Positions 1 through 9,700 of a stretch of 22,077 nucleotides of DNA are shown piece by piece (positions within the stretch are counted from its first letter, which is position 1; every line of letters begins with the position of its first letter). The translations under genes and the position numbers were made by a program. Origin of the DNA: M3007 sp040383605 (lineage in GTDB: Bacteria; Bacteroidota; Bacteroidia; Chitinophagales; Saprospiraceae); NCBI GenBank assembly GCA_040383605.1, contig JBEIDF010000044.1:1-22077 (forward strand), given 5' to 3'. Below the pieces are notes generated by a model. It worked only from the letters and a program-made list of their open reading frames with translations. It was not told the DNA's origin and made no database searches.

Positions 1-551
1 AAGCCCCGGCCTTCCACGCTGAGCACAAATTGCCCCTGCACCTCATCGCAGGCGCGCACGCAGCGGTAGCAGTTGATGCACTTGGAGAGGTCGGAGGTCA
101 TGTACGGATGGCTCAGATCCTTTTCCCGGTCGAGGTGATTCGCGCCGGCGGGGTACCGCACCTTGCGGATGCCCACGCGGGCCGCCGTATCCTGCAGTTC
201 GCAGTTGCCATTCACTTCGCAGGTCAGGCAATCGAGCGGGTGGTCGGTGAGCACCAGTTCGATGATATTTTTTCGCAGGCGTTGGATATCGGCTGATTCC
301 GTATAGATAAACATCCCGGCCTCCATTTGCGTATGGCAGGACGCTTTGACGCGGCGCGGGCCGTCCTGGCTCATCGCAACTTCCACGCTGCACACGCGGC
401 AGGCGCCGTAAGCCTCCAGGTTGGGCGCGTCGCAGAGGGTGGGCACGCTGTCTTTTCCGAGGCATTTGCGGACAGCCTGTAGGATGGTATCACCCGGTTT
501 GAAACTGATGGGGCGGTCGTTTACGTAGGCGAGCGTACTGAGATTTGTCAT
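1..551 (-). CDS. NAD-dependent formate dehydrogenase-type large subunit, N-terminal part (cut by window edge)
   Basis: The ATG lies at 551 and 183 codons are visible before the left edge; the rest of the protein is outside the window. Three iron-sulfur regions of the NuoG/HoxU/FdsA family are present in order. The [2Fe-2S] ferredoxin fold has cysteines at 40, 51, 54 and 72. A His-Cys [4Fe-4S] motif HPLDCLTC...C spans about 104-117 with H-x3-C-x2-C-x5-C spacing. A ferredoxin-type motif KCINCYRCVRAC begins near 157. The following segment VRACDEVQG...GRG resembles FdsA-type formate dehydrogenase alpha subunits more than HoxU. If so, a molybdopterin domain should follow beyond the edge, oxidising formate and passing electrons to the diaphorase encoded just upstream. 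The gene starts 31 bp after the stop of that diaphorase, so the two form an operon. The alternative is a short HoxU subunit of an NAD-reducing hydrogenase, which cannot be excluded from this fragment. Confidence 0.75.
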   Translation of the reverse strand, partial: MTNLSTLAYVNDRPISFKPGDTILQAVRKCLGKDSVPTLCDAPNLEAYGACRVCSVEVAMSQDGPRRVKASCHTQMEAGMFIYTESADIQRLRKNIIELVLTDHPLDCLTCEVNGNCELQDTAARVGIRKVRYPAGANHLDREKDLSHPYMTSDLSKCINCYRCVRACDEVQGQFVLSVEGRG

Positions 552-582
552 GGCATGAAGTATATTAATTAGGCGCGCGGCA

Positions 583-2217
583 CTAGACTAAATATTGTTT
601 CAATTCCGCTTCAAAATACGTCAGCGCATTGCGCACCGGCAGCGGCAGTCCGCCGCCGAGCGCGCAGAGGGATCCTTTTTCCAGCGTTTCGAGCAGGTCG
701 TGCAGGAGTTCCCGGGGGATTTTATAATTCCCGTTTTGCGCTTTTTGGAACAGTTCTTTTCCACGCGTAGAACCCAGGCGGCAGGGGAAACATTTGCCGC
801 AGCTTTCGTGGGCGGTAAAGGCGAAGAGGTGTTCGATATATTGGGCCATCGGGAAGCGCTCCGGAATGCAGATGACCGAGGCGTGGCCGAGCAAAAAGCC
901 TTGGCCCGCGAACGATTCGAAACTGATCTGCAGGTCGTTGATTTTGGAGACCGGTACCAGTCCGCCCAGCGGCCCGCCGATGTGCATGGCTTTGACGGGC
1001 TCTTTGAAGCCGCCGCCCAGATCATGGACGACGGTGGCGAGCGGCGTGCCCATATCCACCTCCAGCAGGCCGGGTTTGTTGAAATGGCTGTCCAGCGAAA
1101 TGAGTTTCGTGCCGCTGGATTTTTCCGTGCCGATCATTTTGAACGCACTGCCGCCGACCTGGCAGACAAAGGGCAGGGCGGCGAGCGTTTCCACGTTGTT
1201 GACGGCGGTGGGTTTGCCGAAGAGTCCGTACTGCGCCGGGAAAGGCGGGCGGGTGCGCACTTCTGCGCGATTGCCCTCGATAGAATTGAGCAGCGCCGTT
1301 TCTTCGCCGCAGATATAGGCGCCTTGCGCTTTAAAGACATACAATTTAAAGCGCACTTCCTCGCCTTTTGCATTTCGGAACGGGAAGAGTGCATTAAAGC
1401 GCTGGATGGCTGCGCGCTGGATTTCGATGGAATCGGGATATTCTGCCCGGATATACACCACGCCTTCTTCCGCTTCGGCGACATAGCCTGCGAGTGCCAT
1501 GCCGGCGAGCACGAGATGCGGGCGTTCTTCGAGCAGATAGCGGTCGGAGAATGCGCCCGGATCTCCTTCGTCGGCGTTGCAGACGATGTATTTCTTGTCC
1601 GCCTTTTCTTTTTTAACGGCGGCGAGTTTGATGCCGATAGGAAAACCGGCGCCGCCGCGTCCGCGCAGGCCGGATTGTTCAATTTCGCGCAGGAGTTCCT
1701 CCCGGTCGCGCATCAGCAGGCTTTTCAGTTGCGCCAGGCACTCATCGAACCCGGGCGCCTGGGTGGTTAAAACACCGCTTCCGGCGCTGCGCACGGCATA
1801 GCGCGCCGATTCGATTTTTTCCCCGCCGGTGATCGCCGGGATTTGATCGGCGTCCTGTCCGGAGTAATTTTTGCCGTCCACATGGAATGCGCGGTTTTCA
1901 TAGCAGCGGCCCAGGCAATAGACCTCGCCGATTTCCTTTTCTGCAAAATGCGTGCAGAGCGATTGGCGCACGCCATCCTGCGTGCCGGCCAGCAGGCAGG
2001 CGCTGCCGGAGCAGACAAAGGCTTTTTTCCCGGCTTTTTCCGGATTTAAAAAATCGTAAAAAGAGGCGTTGCCGTACGCGGTGGCTTTGCCGACTAAAAA
2101 ATCTTCGGAAATGGCCGAAAAGTCGGCGCCTTCCGGTTGCGCGGTTTCTGCGAGTCGCTCGAAGAGGTTGTCTTCCAGCCCTTTTCGCGCCGACAGGTTG
2201 CGTATATTTCTGGACAT
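583..2217 (-). CDS. Fused NuoE/NuoF-like NADH-oxidising diaphorase subunit (formate dehydrogenase beta or HoxF type)
   Basis: This 544-residue protein is the flavin- and NAD-binding electron module of a soluble dehydrogenase. Residues about 60-125 carry a thioredoxin-like [2Fe-2S] half with C69-x4-C74 and C101-x3-C105, as in NuoE/FdsG. From about residue 170 it is NuoF-like. It has the NAD-binding loop GRGGAGFP, the FMN region CNADEGDPGAFSDR, CGEETALLNSIEG, FGKPTAVNNVETLA, and the C-terminal [4Fe-4S] ligands in ESCGKCFPCR plus a later cysteine in SLCALGG. The E and F subunits are therefore one polypeptide, as in HoxF or some formate dehydrogenase beta subunits. No separate FdsG-like gene is seen upstream. 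It is the first gene of its operon, with a divergent TonB receptor on the other side. A long frame on the plus strand (595-1770) is an antisense shadow. The diaphorase role is firm; whether the partner is formate dehydrogenase or hydrogenase depends on the truncated neighbour. Confidence 0.88.
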   Translation of the reverse strand: MSRNIRNLSARKGLEDNLFERLAETAQPEGADFSAISEDFLVGKATAYGNASFYDFLNPEKAGKKAFVCSGSACLLAGTQDGVRQSLCTHFAEKEIGEVYCLGRCYENRAFHVDGKNYSGQDADQIPAITGGEKIESARYAVRSAGSGVLTTQAPGFDECLAQLKSLLMRDREELLREIEQSGLRGRGGAGFPIGIKLAAVKKEKADKKYIVCNADEGDPGAFSDRYLLEERPHLVLAGMALAGYVAEAEEGVVYIRAEYPDSIEIQRAAIQRFNALFPFRNAKGEEVRFKLYVFKAQGAYICGEETALLNSIEGNRAEVRTRPPFPAQYGLFGKPTAVNNVETLAALPFVCQVGGSAFKMIGTEKSSGTKLISLDSHFNKPGLLEVDMGTPLATVVHDLGGGFKEPVKAMHIGGPLGGLVPVSKINDLQISFESFAGQGFLLGHASVICIPERFPMAQYIEHLFAFTAHESCGKCFPCRLGSTRGKELFQKAQNGNYKIPRELLHDLLETLEKGSLCALGGGLPLPVRNALTYFEAELKQYLV

Positions 2218-2477
2218 GGTTTTGATTGCTTAGATGGGCTAAAATTAGTGTTTGTGTTGGAAATAAAAAAATATTTCGGGTTTTCGATGGGTTAAAATGC
2301 GTTGGGCGTTTTTTTAATTTTTTAAAAAAAATAAATCAGGATTGCATTCCACGGGCAATTTCTGCCATTCACCGCCTGATCCCTACCGTCCACCGTTTTC
2401 TTATTTCCATTCCGCGCGCCGTCGTACAAATTTGCAGTCTTCTTGGATTTCCACAATCATACAAAAATACAGAAAGT
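2218..2477. other. Divergent intergenic region between the diaphorase and TonB receptor genes
   Basis: This 260-bp spacer must hold the promoters of both divergent units. It contains an AT-rich stretch around 2309-2336 made of T-runs and A-runs. I could not find a convincing TAnnTTTG -7 box for either gene. The open frame that continues upstream of the receptor start (from 2226) gives no signal peptide and low-complexity sequence, so I treat it as non-coding. Confidence 0.5.
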
Positions 2478-4898
2478 ATGCACACCCATTTTACTATTGC
2501 GCGCTTTGCCGCCATTCGGGCCGCCGGCCTGGCTTTATTTTTCCTGGCCGCCTGTTCCCTGAATGCCCAAAATTCCACCATCCGCGGCATGGTGTACGAT
2601 CAGCAATCGGATATGCCGCTGGTCGGCGCCACGGTGCAGTTGCTCGACGTTCAGCCTGCGATCGGTGCGACGACCGATGTATCGGGGGCTTTTATGCTGA
2701 AAAACGTGCCGACCGGACGGCAGGCGATCCGGGTCAGCTACCTCGGTTACGATGCGCAGAGCGTGCCCAACGTTTTGGTGACGGCGGGAAAGGAGGTGCA
2801 GTTGACGATCCGGCTGCAGGAATCGTTGTCTAATTTGAAGGAGGTCGTGATACAGGGCAATACGGACAAAGACCGGCCGATGAACGAGATGGCGGCCATT
2901 TCCGCCCGGCAGTTCAATACTGAGGAGGTCATGCGGTATTCCGGCGGTCGCAACGACATCGCCAAGTTGGTGGCCAATTTTGCCGGCGTTGCAGCGAACA
3001 ATGACGCCCGCAATGACATCATCATCCGCGGAAATTCCCCCACGGGTGTTTTGTGGCGCCTCGAGGGGATTCCCATACCCAACCCCAACCATTTCAGCAC
3101 CCTGGGCACTACGGGCGGCCCGGTCTCGGCCCTCAATCCCAACATGATTGCCAATTCGGATTTTCTCACCGGCGCATTCCCCGCAGAGTACGGCAACGCG
3201 CTCGCCGGGGTTTTCGATATCAATTTGCGCACCGGCAATAAGGATCGGTACGAATTTATGGCGCAACTGGGCGCTTTTTCCGGTTTGGAGGCCCTCGTGG
3301 AAGGCCCGCTAAATAAAAAAAACAAAGGCTCTTTTGTACTCGCTTACCGCCACTCCTTTGTCGAGCTGGCTTCCGAAGCCGGAATGAACGTCGGTACTTC
3401 CGCTACGCCCCGGTACAAAGACCTGACGTTTAATCTCGATTTTGGCAATACCCGCGCGGGGCGTTTTTCGATTTTTGGAATCGGCGGCAACAGTGCGATT
3501 GATTTTTTGGCGGCGGAGATTGATACCAACGACCTCTTTGCCAACCCCAATCGGGACGCCTTCAATACCTCCCGGTTCGGCGTGGTGGGCCTGCGCCATA
3601 ATATCCTGCTGGGCGATCGCGCCTACTGGCGCACGGTCTTGTCGGCTTCTTATGCAGGGACGACGTTCACTGATTTTGACCTCGTCGGCGCGGAAAAAAC
3701 GCGTTTCCAACTCACGGACGTCAACGACGGTATGGCCGCTTACCGACTGTCCTCATATTACAACCGAAAAATCAACGCCCGACTGACGCTCCGCACCGGT
3801 TTTCTCCTGCAAAGCCAACAACTCGATACCCGGGTAACAACCCGGGATAACGAGCCGGACTACAACAATGACGGTCAGCCTGATTGGGCCACGCTGCGCG
3901 ATTTCAACGGCGGCTTCAACCTGGCAGAGGTGTTTTCACAGGCCCAATACCGCCTGACCGCTGCGATCACAGCCCACGCCGGCGTCCGTGCACTGTATTT
4001 TGATAAAACCGGCGAAACCGCCGCGGAACCCCGGGCGGCACTGAACTGGAAACTCAACCGGCGAAACAGCCTGAACCTGGGCTATGGCATGCACCACCAA
4101 ACCCAACCGCTGCCGGTTTTCTTCTTCCGCGAGCGCCAGGCGGACGGCAGCACCCGGGAAACCAACAGCCAACTCGGGTTTACGCGGAGCCAACATCTGA
4201 TCCTCGGGTATGCCCTCCAACCGGCAACAGATTGGCGCCTGAAAGCGGAAACGTACTATCAATGGATTGACCGCGTGCCGGTTGACCGCAGCTCCAGTAG
4301 TTTTTCGATGCTGAATACCGGCGCGGATTTTATTTTTCCGGAAAAGGGCTCGCTGGTCAATCAGGGAACCGGCCGAAACTACGGACTCGAACTCACAGCC
4401 GAAAAATTCTTCAGTAAGGGGTATTACGGCCTGTTCACCGTCAGTCTTTTCGATGCTGTGTACAAAGGCTCGGATGGAAAAACGCGCAGCACCGCCTTCG
4501 ACGGCGGGTATGTGGTCAATTTCCTCGCCGGCCGTGAATTTAAAATAGGCGCCGCCGGCCGCAGAGTCCTTACCCTGGACACCAAATTGACTACCGCCGG
4601 CGGCCGGCCTTATACCCCCGTTAATCTCGATGCCAGCCGATTAGCTGGTCGCGAAATCCTGCTGGACGATCAAGCCTTCAGCCTGCGCCTGGATCCCTAC
4701 TTCCGCTGGGATTTTAAACTCGGCTTCCGCCTGAATAGCGCCACACGCAAACTCTCCCAAACTTTTTTCCTTGATTTTCAAAATGTTACCAACCGCGAAA
4801 ATATCTTTGCCATGCGGTACAATACCACGCGCGGGCAAGTTGGCCGGATAAATCAAATCGGGTTTTTCCCGGATGTCTTGTACCGGGTGGAGTTTTAG
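2478..4898 (+). CDS. TonB-dependent outer-membrane receptor with N-terminal carboxypeptidase-regulatory-like domain
   Basis: The start is placed at ATG 2478, giving 806 residues, because it yields a proper signal peptide (MHTHFTIARF..., hydrophobic core LALFFLAAC, Sec cleavage plausible after LNA). The frame is open further upstream but has no signal there. After the signal comes a carboxypeptidase-regulatory-like (beta-sandwich) domain, about residues 32-120, with IRGMVYDQ...PLVGATVQL...VSYLGYDA. The plug follows at about 140-250, with IIIRGNSPTGVLWRLEGIPIPNPNHF and AEYGNALAGVFDINLRTG. The rest is a beta-barrel ending in the aromatic residue of LYRVEF, as expected for BAM assembly. It should import a ligand with TonB energy; the ligand cannot be told. 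No SusD partner gene follows. Instead a histidine kinase gene starts 22 bp downstream, so receptor and signalling genes are probably co-transcribed. LAAC at 23-26 also resembles a lipobox, though a lipidated receptor of this type would be unusual. Confidence 0.9.
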   Translation: MHTHFTIARFAAIRAAGLALFFLAACSLNAQNSTIRGMVYDQQSDMPLVGATVQLLDVQPAIGATTDVSGAFMLKNVPTGRQAIRVSYLGYDAQSVPNVLVTAGKEVQLTIRLQESLSNLKEVVIQGNTDKDRPMNEMAAISARQFNTEEVMRYSGGRNDIAKLVANFAGVAANNDARNDIIIRGNSPTGVLWRLEGIPIPNPNHFSTLGTTGGPVSALNPNMIANSDFLTGAFPAEYGNALAGVFDINLRTGNKDRYEFMAQLGAFSGLEALVEGPLNKKNKGSFVLAYRHSFVELASEAGMNVGTSATPRYKDLTFNLDFGNTRAGRFSIFGIGGNSAIDFLAAEIDTNDLFANPNRDAFNTSRFGVVGLRHNILLGDRAYWRTVLSASYAGTTFTDFDLVGAEKTRFQLTDVNDGMAAYRLSSYYNRKINARLTLRTGFLLQSQQLDTRVTTRDNEPDYNNDGQPDWATLRDFNGGFNLAEVFSQAQYRLTAAITAHAGVRALYFDKTGETAAEPRAALNWKLNRRNSLNLGYGMHHQTQPLPVFFFRERQADGSTRETNSQLGFTRSQHLILGYALQPATDWRLKAETYYQWIDRVPVDRSSSSFSMLNTGADFIFPEKGSLVNQGTGRNYGLELTAEKFFSKGYYGLFTVSLFDAVYKGSDGKTRSTAFDGGYVVNFLAGREFKIGAAGRRVLTLDTKLTTAGGRPYTPVNLDASRLAGREILLDDQAFSLRLDPYFRWDFKLGFRLNSATRKLSQTFFLDFQNVTNRENIFAMRYNTTRGQVGRINQIGFFPDVLYRVEF

Positions 4899-4920
4899 AA
4901 CAGGTTTACCAGACTCGTGT

Positions 4921-6000
4921 ATGCACAAAAAATGTTTCAAAGACGTAGCCGGTTTTGACGATCGCGCCATCCTGTTCATCGGCCTGCCACTGGCCGGGAT
5001 GCTCGTGTCCCTACTGCTGTTCAGCGATTTCTATGAACAGGGCAGCTGGCGTTTTTTGGCCGTCTGTATTCCCATGTCCCTTGTCTATACAAGCGTATTT
5101 TGGTTTTCTTTGCGCGAAATTTACTACCGTGTAAAATTGCGTTTCCCAACTTTTCAAGACTTGGGAAAGCGCATCGCGGTGATGTTCGCGGCGTTTATCG
5201 CGGTTTTTGCGGTGGTCAATGTGGTGCTGGACGCGATTTTTATCCTGGTTTTCCCCAGCCAAGTGTATCAAAGCAAGCTGTTGATGGAGCTGACGATCAC
5301 GCTACTCATTTCCAGCCTGGTTATCATGATCTACGAGGCGATTTCATTTTATCTGCAACTGCAGGTCGCCGTGGCGGAAAAAGCCGATCTGATGCGGCAA
5401 CATGCGGAATCCCAACTGGAGGGCCTGCGCAACCAGGTGAATCCGCATTTTCTGTTCAACAGCCTGAATACGCTGATCTGCCTCATTCCGGAAGACGCAG
5501 AGAAGGCGGTGCGTTTCGTGCAGCAACTCAGCAAAGTGTATCGGTACGTACTGGAAAGCCGCGACGCTAAAACGATTCCTTTGCAGGAAGAATTGGAATT
5601 TCTGCACGCGTATATATTTTTGCAAAAAGAGCGGTTTGGCGAGAACTTACAAGTGGCGGTCGGGCATTTGGACGATCTCGCCGATCGCAGGATTCTGCCC
5701 CTGTCGCTGCAAATGTTATTTGAAAACGCGATCAAACACAACGTTATTTCTGCTGAAAAACCCCTTCGGATCGAGCTGTTTGTTGAAAAAACGGCTGGGG
5801 GCGACCACGGCCTCGTCCTGCGAAACAGGCTGCAGCGCAAAAACCAAGTGATGGACTCCACCGGCGTTGGGCTGCAAAATATCCAGGACCGGTATCGCAT
5901 CCTGACCGACCGGTCTGTGGAGATCATTATCTCTCAAGATTACTTTACCGTGCTGCTGCCGCTGTTGCCGGCGGCCGAACAACCCATCCTAGGTGCATGA
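4921..6000 (+). CDS. LytS/YehU-type sensor histidine kinase
   Basis: This 359-residue inner-membrane kinase has four predicted membrane segments at about 16-35, 45-63, 85-112 and 122-146, with no obvious periplasmic sensor domain. A short helical linker leads to the His_kinase domain of the LytS family. The phospho-acceptor is H176 in NQVNPHFLFNSLNTL. The ATP-binding part has the N-box FENAIKHN at 268-274 and the glycine loop STGVGLQNIQDRY at 313-325. I chose ATG 4921 over the in-frame ATG at 4873, which lies inside the receptor gene and adds residues of no known domain. The last codons overlap the response regulator start by four bases (ATGA), which indicates translational coupling. It phosphorylates the LytTR regulator encoded next. 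The stimulus is unknown, but the adjacent TonB receptor is a plausible link. Confidence 0.92.
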   Translation: MHKKCFKDVAGFDDRAILFIGLPLAGMLVSLLLFSDFYEQGSWRFLAVCIPMSLVYTSVFWFSLREIYYRVKLRFPTFQDLGKRIAVMFAAFIAVFAVVNVVLDAIFILVFPSQVYQSKLLMELTITLLISSLVIMIYEAISFYLQLQVAVAEKADLMRQHAESQLEGLRNQVNPHFLFNSLNTLICLIPEDAEKAVRFVQQLSKVYRYVLESRDAKTIPLQEELEFLHAYIFLQKERFGENLQVAVGHLDDLADRRILPLSLQMLFENAIKHNVISAEKPLRIELFVEKTAGGDHGLVLRNRLQRKNQVMDSTGVGLQNIQDRYRILTDRSVEIIISQDYFTVLLPLLPAAEQPILGA

Positions 6001-6740
6001 ACATCCTGCTCATCGAAGACGAACGACCCGCCGCCCGGCAGCTCGCCAAGATGCTCCAGAGCGCCCGGCCGGGATATCGGATACTGGAAACGCTCGATTC
6101 CGTCGCCGGCGCGGTTCGCTGGCTGCAGCATTTCCCACCGCCCGATTTGATTTTTATGGATATCCAAATTGCCGATGGAATCAGCCTGGATATTTTTTCT
6201 AAAGTGGAGATCCAATCGCCGGTGATTTTCACCACGGCCTTCGATCATTTCGCCGTGCAAGCGTTCAAGGTGAACGCGGTGGATTACCTGCTGAAACCCA
6301 TTGATCCGGAGGAACTCGAAAAAGCGCTTCAGAAGGCGGAGCAGCAGAAAATGCCGATCGCCGATTTGCAGGCGCTCACGCGACTGCTCGCGCCGGCAAG
6401 TTACAAGGATCGCTTTCTGGTGAAATCCGGGCAACACCTGACGTTGATCGAAACGCCGGAAATCGCTTTTTTCCGCTCCGCCGACGGACTGACGCAGGCG
6501 CACACGTTTCAAGGCAAAAGGTATTTTATTGAACATACGCTGGACGAATTGGAACGCCTCCTCGATCCGAAGGCCTATTTCCGGGTAAACCGCGCGGTGT
6601 TGTTGCGCATGCAGGCGATCCAAAAGATACACCCGCACCTCAACGGTCGGCTCAAGTTGGAGACCCATCCGCCGGCGCCGGAAGAACTGTTCGTAAGCCG
6701 CGAACGCACCGGCGATTTTAAAATCTGGTTGGGCGGCTGA
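5997..6740 (+). CDS. LytTR-family response regulator
   Basis: The 247-residue protein has an N-terminal receiver domain (1-120). Its acidic pocket is E7/D8, the phospho-acceptor is D55 in LIFMDIQIADG, the switch threonines are T79/T80, and the conserved lysine is K100 in YLLKPID. The C-terminal LytTR DNA-binding domain spans about 138-247 (FLVKSGQHLTLIE, then YFRVNRAVLL). It overlaps the histidine kinase gene by four bases, so the two are a cognate pair. LytTR regulators bind direct repeats upstream of target promoters; I could not identify such sites here. It converges on the helicase gene with only 15 bp between stop codons. That gap contains the GC-rich palindrome CGGCCGGCCG but no T-run, so no clear terminator is seen. 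Confidence 0.93.
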   Translation: MNILLIEDERPAARQLAKMLQSARPGYRILETLDSVAGAVRWLQHFPPPDLIFMDIQIADGISLDIFSKVEIQSPVIFTTAFDHFAVQAFKVNAVDYLLKPIDPEELEKALQKAEQQKMPIADLQALTRLLAPASYKDRFLVKSGQHLTLIETPEIAFFRSADGLTQAHTFQGKRYFIEHTLDELERLLDPKAYFRVNRAVLLRMQAIQKIHPHLNGRLKLETHPPAPEELFVSRERTGDFKIWLGG

Positions 6741-6755
6741 CGAAACGGCCGGCCG

Positions 6756-9700
6756 CTACCCGTCATCCAAACCCGCTTCCGGGCTTTCCGGCAATTCCTG
6801 CAGCGATCGCTCGGCCTGGAGGCGGCACCAACTGCAGTCCGCTTTTCCGCAGCCGGTATCGAAGCGGCGCTCTTGGATATGTTGCCAGGTTTGGCGGATT
6901 TGCTCCCGCACGGTTTGCACGTCGCCGGCGTGCAGTTCGAGTTCGAACGTGGCGAACCCCCCTTTGTCATCCGGCTCCAGTCCGGCGATCGCCCCGCGCA
7001 GCACCGGCTCGCTGAAGGCCTGCGCCGATTCGAGCAGGATTTTATAAAAGACCAGTTGGCGCCAGTATTCGCCGCCCAGGGGTTGGTTTTCGTTGGGCGG
7101 GCTGATTTTCTTCCGATCGAGTTTTCCGGTTTTGTAGTCCACCACGCGAATCTGGCCGTTTTCGAGCCACTCAATTTTGTCCACCGTGCCGGTCAGGGGC
7201 GTCTCGTCCATCATGGCGCGTTCGATTTGGCGTTCCACGACTGCCCGGCGGGTCCAGTGGCGGATTTGTTCCTGGTGATACCGTTCGAGGTACGCGGCGC
7301 CGAGGGCCATTTTTTGCGCGTAATCCATGCTGGAAAACAGTCCGCGGCGGCGGTCCAGGGCTTTTTGGAAAAACTCCACCAGGGTTTTCTCTCCGGGCCA
7401 GCCCGGGGCGGTTTTGGCGGCGAGGAAAAACTGCTGCAGGGCGGCGTGCATGGCCTGCCCGAACGCCGAGGCCGGGGAGCTGGGGGCCGGCACGCTCAGC
7501 ACATCTTCATAGTAAAAAGCCAGCGGACAGCGGAGGTACCGGTTCAGGGCCGTGATGCTCAGTCGGAATTGCTCGGTGACGGTCTGCAGGCGCTGATCCT
7601 CCGGCAGTGCGATGAGTGGTTGAGCCGGTTCTGACAGCCATTGCGCCTGGGCGGCGAACAGCGCCTCAGGATCTGGGGCGATGTTTTCGAAGGGCAGGCC
7701 GGTTTCCGCAAGAAAACGGGCCGGTTGGAGGGGCTTGCCCTCGGGCGTATATTTTCCGCAGCTCAGGTACAAACCTTTGCGGGCGCGGGTCATGCCGACG
7801 TAAAACAGCCGCCGGCGCGCCTCCAGCGCGTCTTCTTCGAGGCTGGACAGCGTAAGCGTGTCCGGCAGGGAAAAATGCTGGTTGCTTGCGCGGGCGCCGG
7901 GTTCCCAGTAATCCTGGGTGCAATCCAGCATAAAGACGTGTTCAAACTCCAACCCTTTCGCGCCGTGCACGGTAAGGAGTTGCACGCCCTGGCCCGTTTG
8001 GATCGTCTGCTGAAGGGCGAGCGGCAACCGGTTCTCTTCCATATTAGCGAGGAGCTCGAGCAGTCGCGCGAGCGACAGCAGGGGCGCGCGCGCGCTTTCC
8101 TGCAAGGCGAAATCGCGGAAGCTGTGCAGCAATTGCAACAACCAGACCCTGTCCGGGTGCTCCAGCACGTGCTGCAGCAGGCCGGATTGCGCCAGCAGGC
8201 GTTCCAGCAGCAGGCCGGGCGGCAGCATTTGCGCGTCGGCCGTCCATTGATTAAGTCGTTGGGCGACGGACTGCCAGTGTTCCGGGGGCACGGCGAGTTG
8301 CAGGGCGCCGAGCGCCTGCGCATCGGCGAGCAGCATTCGCCAGTACTGCGGCCTGCCTGCTTGCGCTTCCTCGCGCAGAAACAGCGCGATTTTAGCCAGA
8401 TCGAGCGGTTCTATCCGCCAGAAAGGGGCGTGCAGCAGTCGGAACAACCGGTGGTCGCCGCTAAACGGCGCGCTGATTTCCGCCTGCAGGTACTCCAGTA
8501 GTTCCAGTACCTGGCGGATCAGCGGCTGGCGTAGGATATTGACGGGCCGTTTGGTTTGGCAGGGGATTTGCCGCTTTTGGAGCAGATTCAGTAGCTGTTC
8601 GGCCTGTTTGTGCTGGGCGTACAAGACCGCGATTTCGTGGAGCGGGACGCCCTCGTCGCGCAGGCGCGCGATGCGCCCGACGATATCCGTGATTTCGTGC
8701 AACCGGTTGTCGTACAGGCGCAGCACGGGCGCGTCCAGCCCGGCGGCGGCGGCTTTCAACTCTTTTTGGAGGGGCGGGTTCAGCGTGTGCACCGCCCGGA
8801 GCAGGTTTTGGTCAATCACCCGGCCGGCCGCATCGAGAATTGGTTGCGTGGATCGGTAGTTGTGTTTGAGTACCAGCGCGCGGAGCTGACCTTGGTACTG
8901 CTTGTAAAAATCCAGCAGGTGTTGGAGGCGGGCGCCCTGGAATTCGAAGATAGACTGGTCGTCGTCGCCCACCACAAACACATTCGGCAGATCCCAGTAA
9001 TCGAGCAGTTGGCGCAGCAAGTGGTACTGCGCGCTGTTCGTATCCTGGTACTCGTCCACCAGAAAATACAAATACCGTTCCTGGTATGCGCGGAGCAGCA
9101 TTTCATGCTTTTCGAAAGCGCGGTTCACCCACAGCAGCATATCGTCGTATTCGTACCGGCCGGCGCGTTGGAGCGCCTGTTCGTATTTGGGGTACAAGTC
9201 GGCGGCGGCGTCCAGCGCCTGCATGCGTTTTTGAACTTCTGCGATTGCCGCCTGCTTGAGTTCGCCTTTTTTGCCGTATTTGGTGTTTACTTTATAGACA
9301 AAATCGGGGTTATTGGGCAAACTTTCCAGGTAGAGCCGGCTTTGTTTTTGAATAAAACCGGGTTTCCACTCCTCCCTTTTCATCACCGCGAATAAATTGC
9401 GGAGGCGTGTTTCCGAACTAAACGCATTTTTCCGGCCTTCCCGCAGCGGATGTTCCGGCGGCAGGCCCGCGAGGAGTTCCCGCACCATTTCGATGCGCTC
9501 CAGTTCGCTCAAAGGCTCCAGCTCACCCTGGGAAAAATACTCCATGTTTTCCTGGATAACCCGGTTGCAAAAAGCGTGGAATGTAAAAATGCCCACGCGG
9601 TAGGCGTCCGGCCCGATCATCTCCAGCAGGCGCTTGCGCATGGCCAGCACCCCGGCGTCGGTAAACGTCAGGCAAAGGATATTTTGCGGCCGCGCGTCCG

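Noticed and set aside
595..1770. Long plus-strand open frame of 391 codons
   Set aside because: It is the antisense shadow of the NuoF-like gene, which has all flavin, NAD and iron-sulfur motifs.
2226..2477. N-terminal extension of the TonB receptor
   Set aside because: The upstream 84 codons contain no domain and would place the signal peptide in the middle of the protein.
6745..6754. GC palindrome between the response regulator and helicase stop codons as terminator
   Set aside because: CGGCCGGCCG has no loop and no T-run on either side, so a terminator function is not supported.
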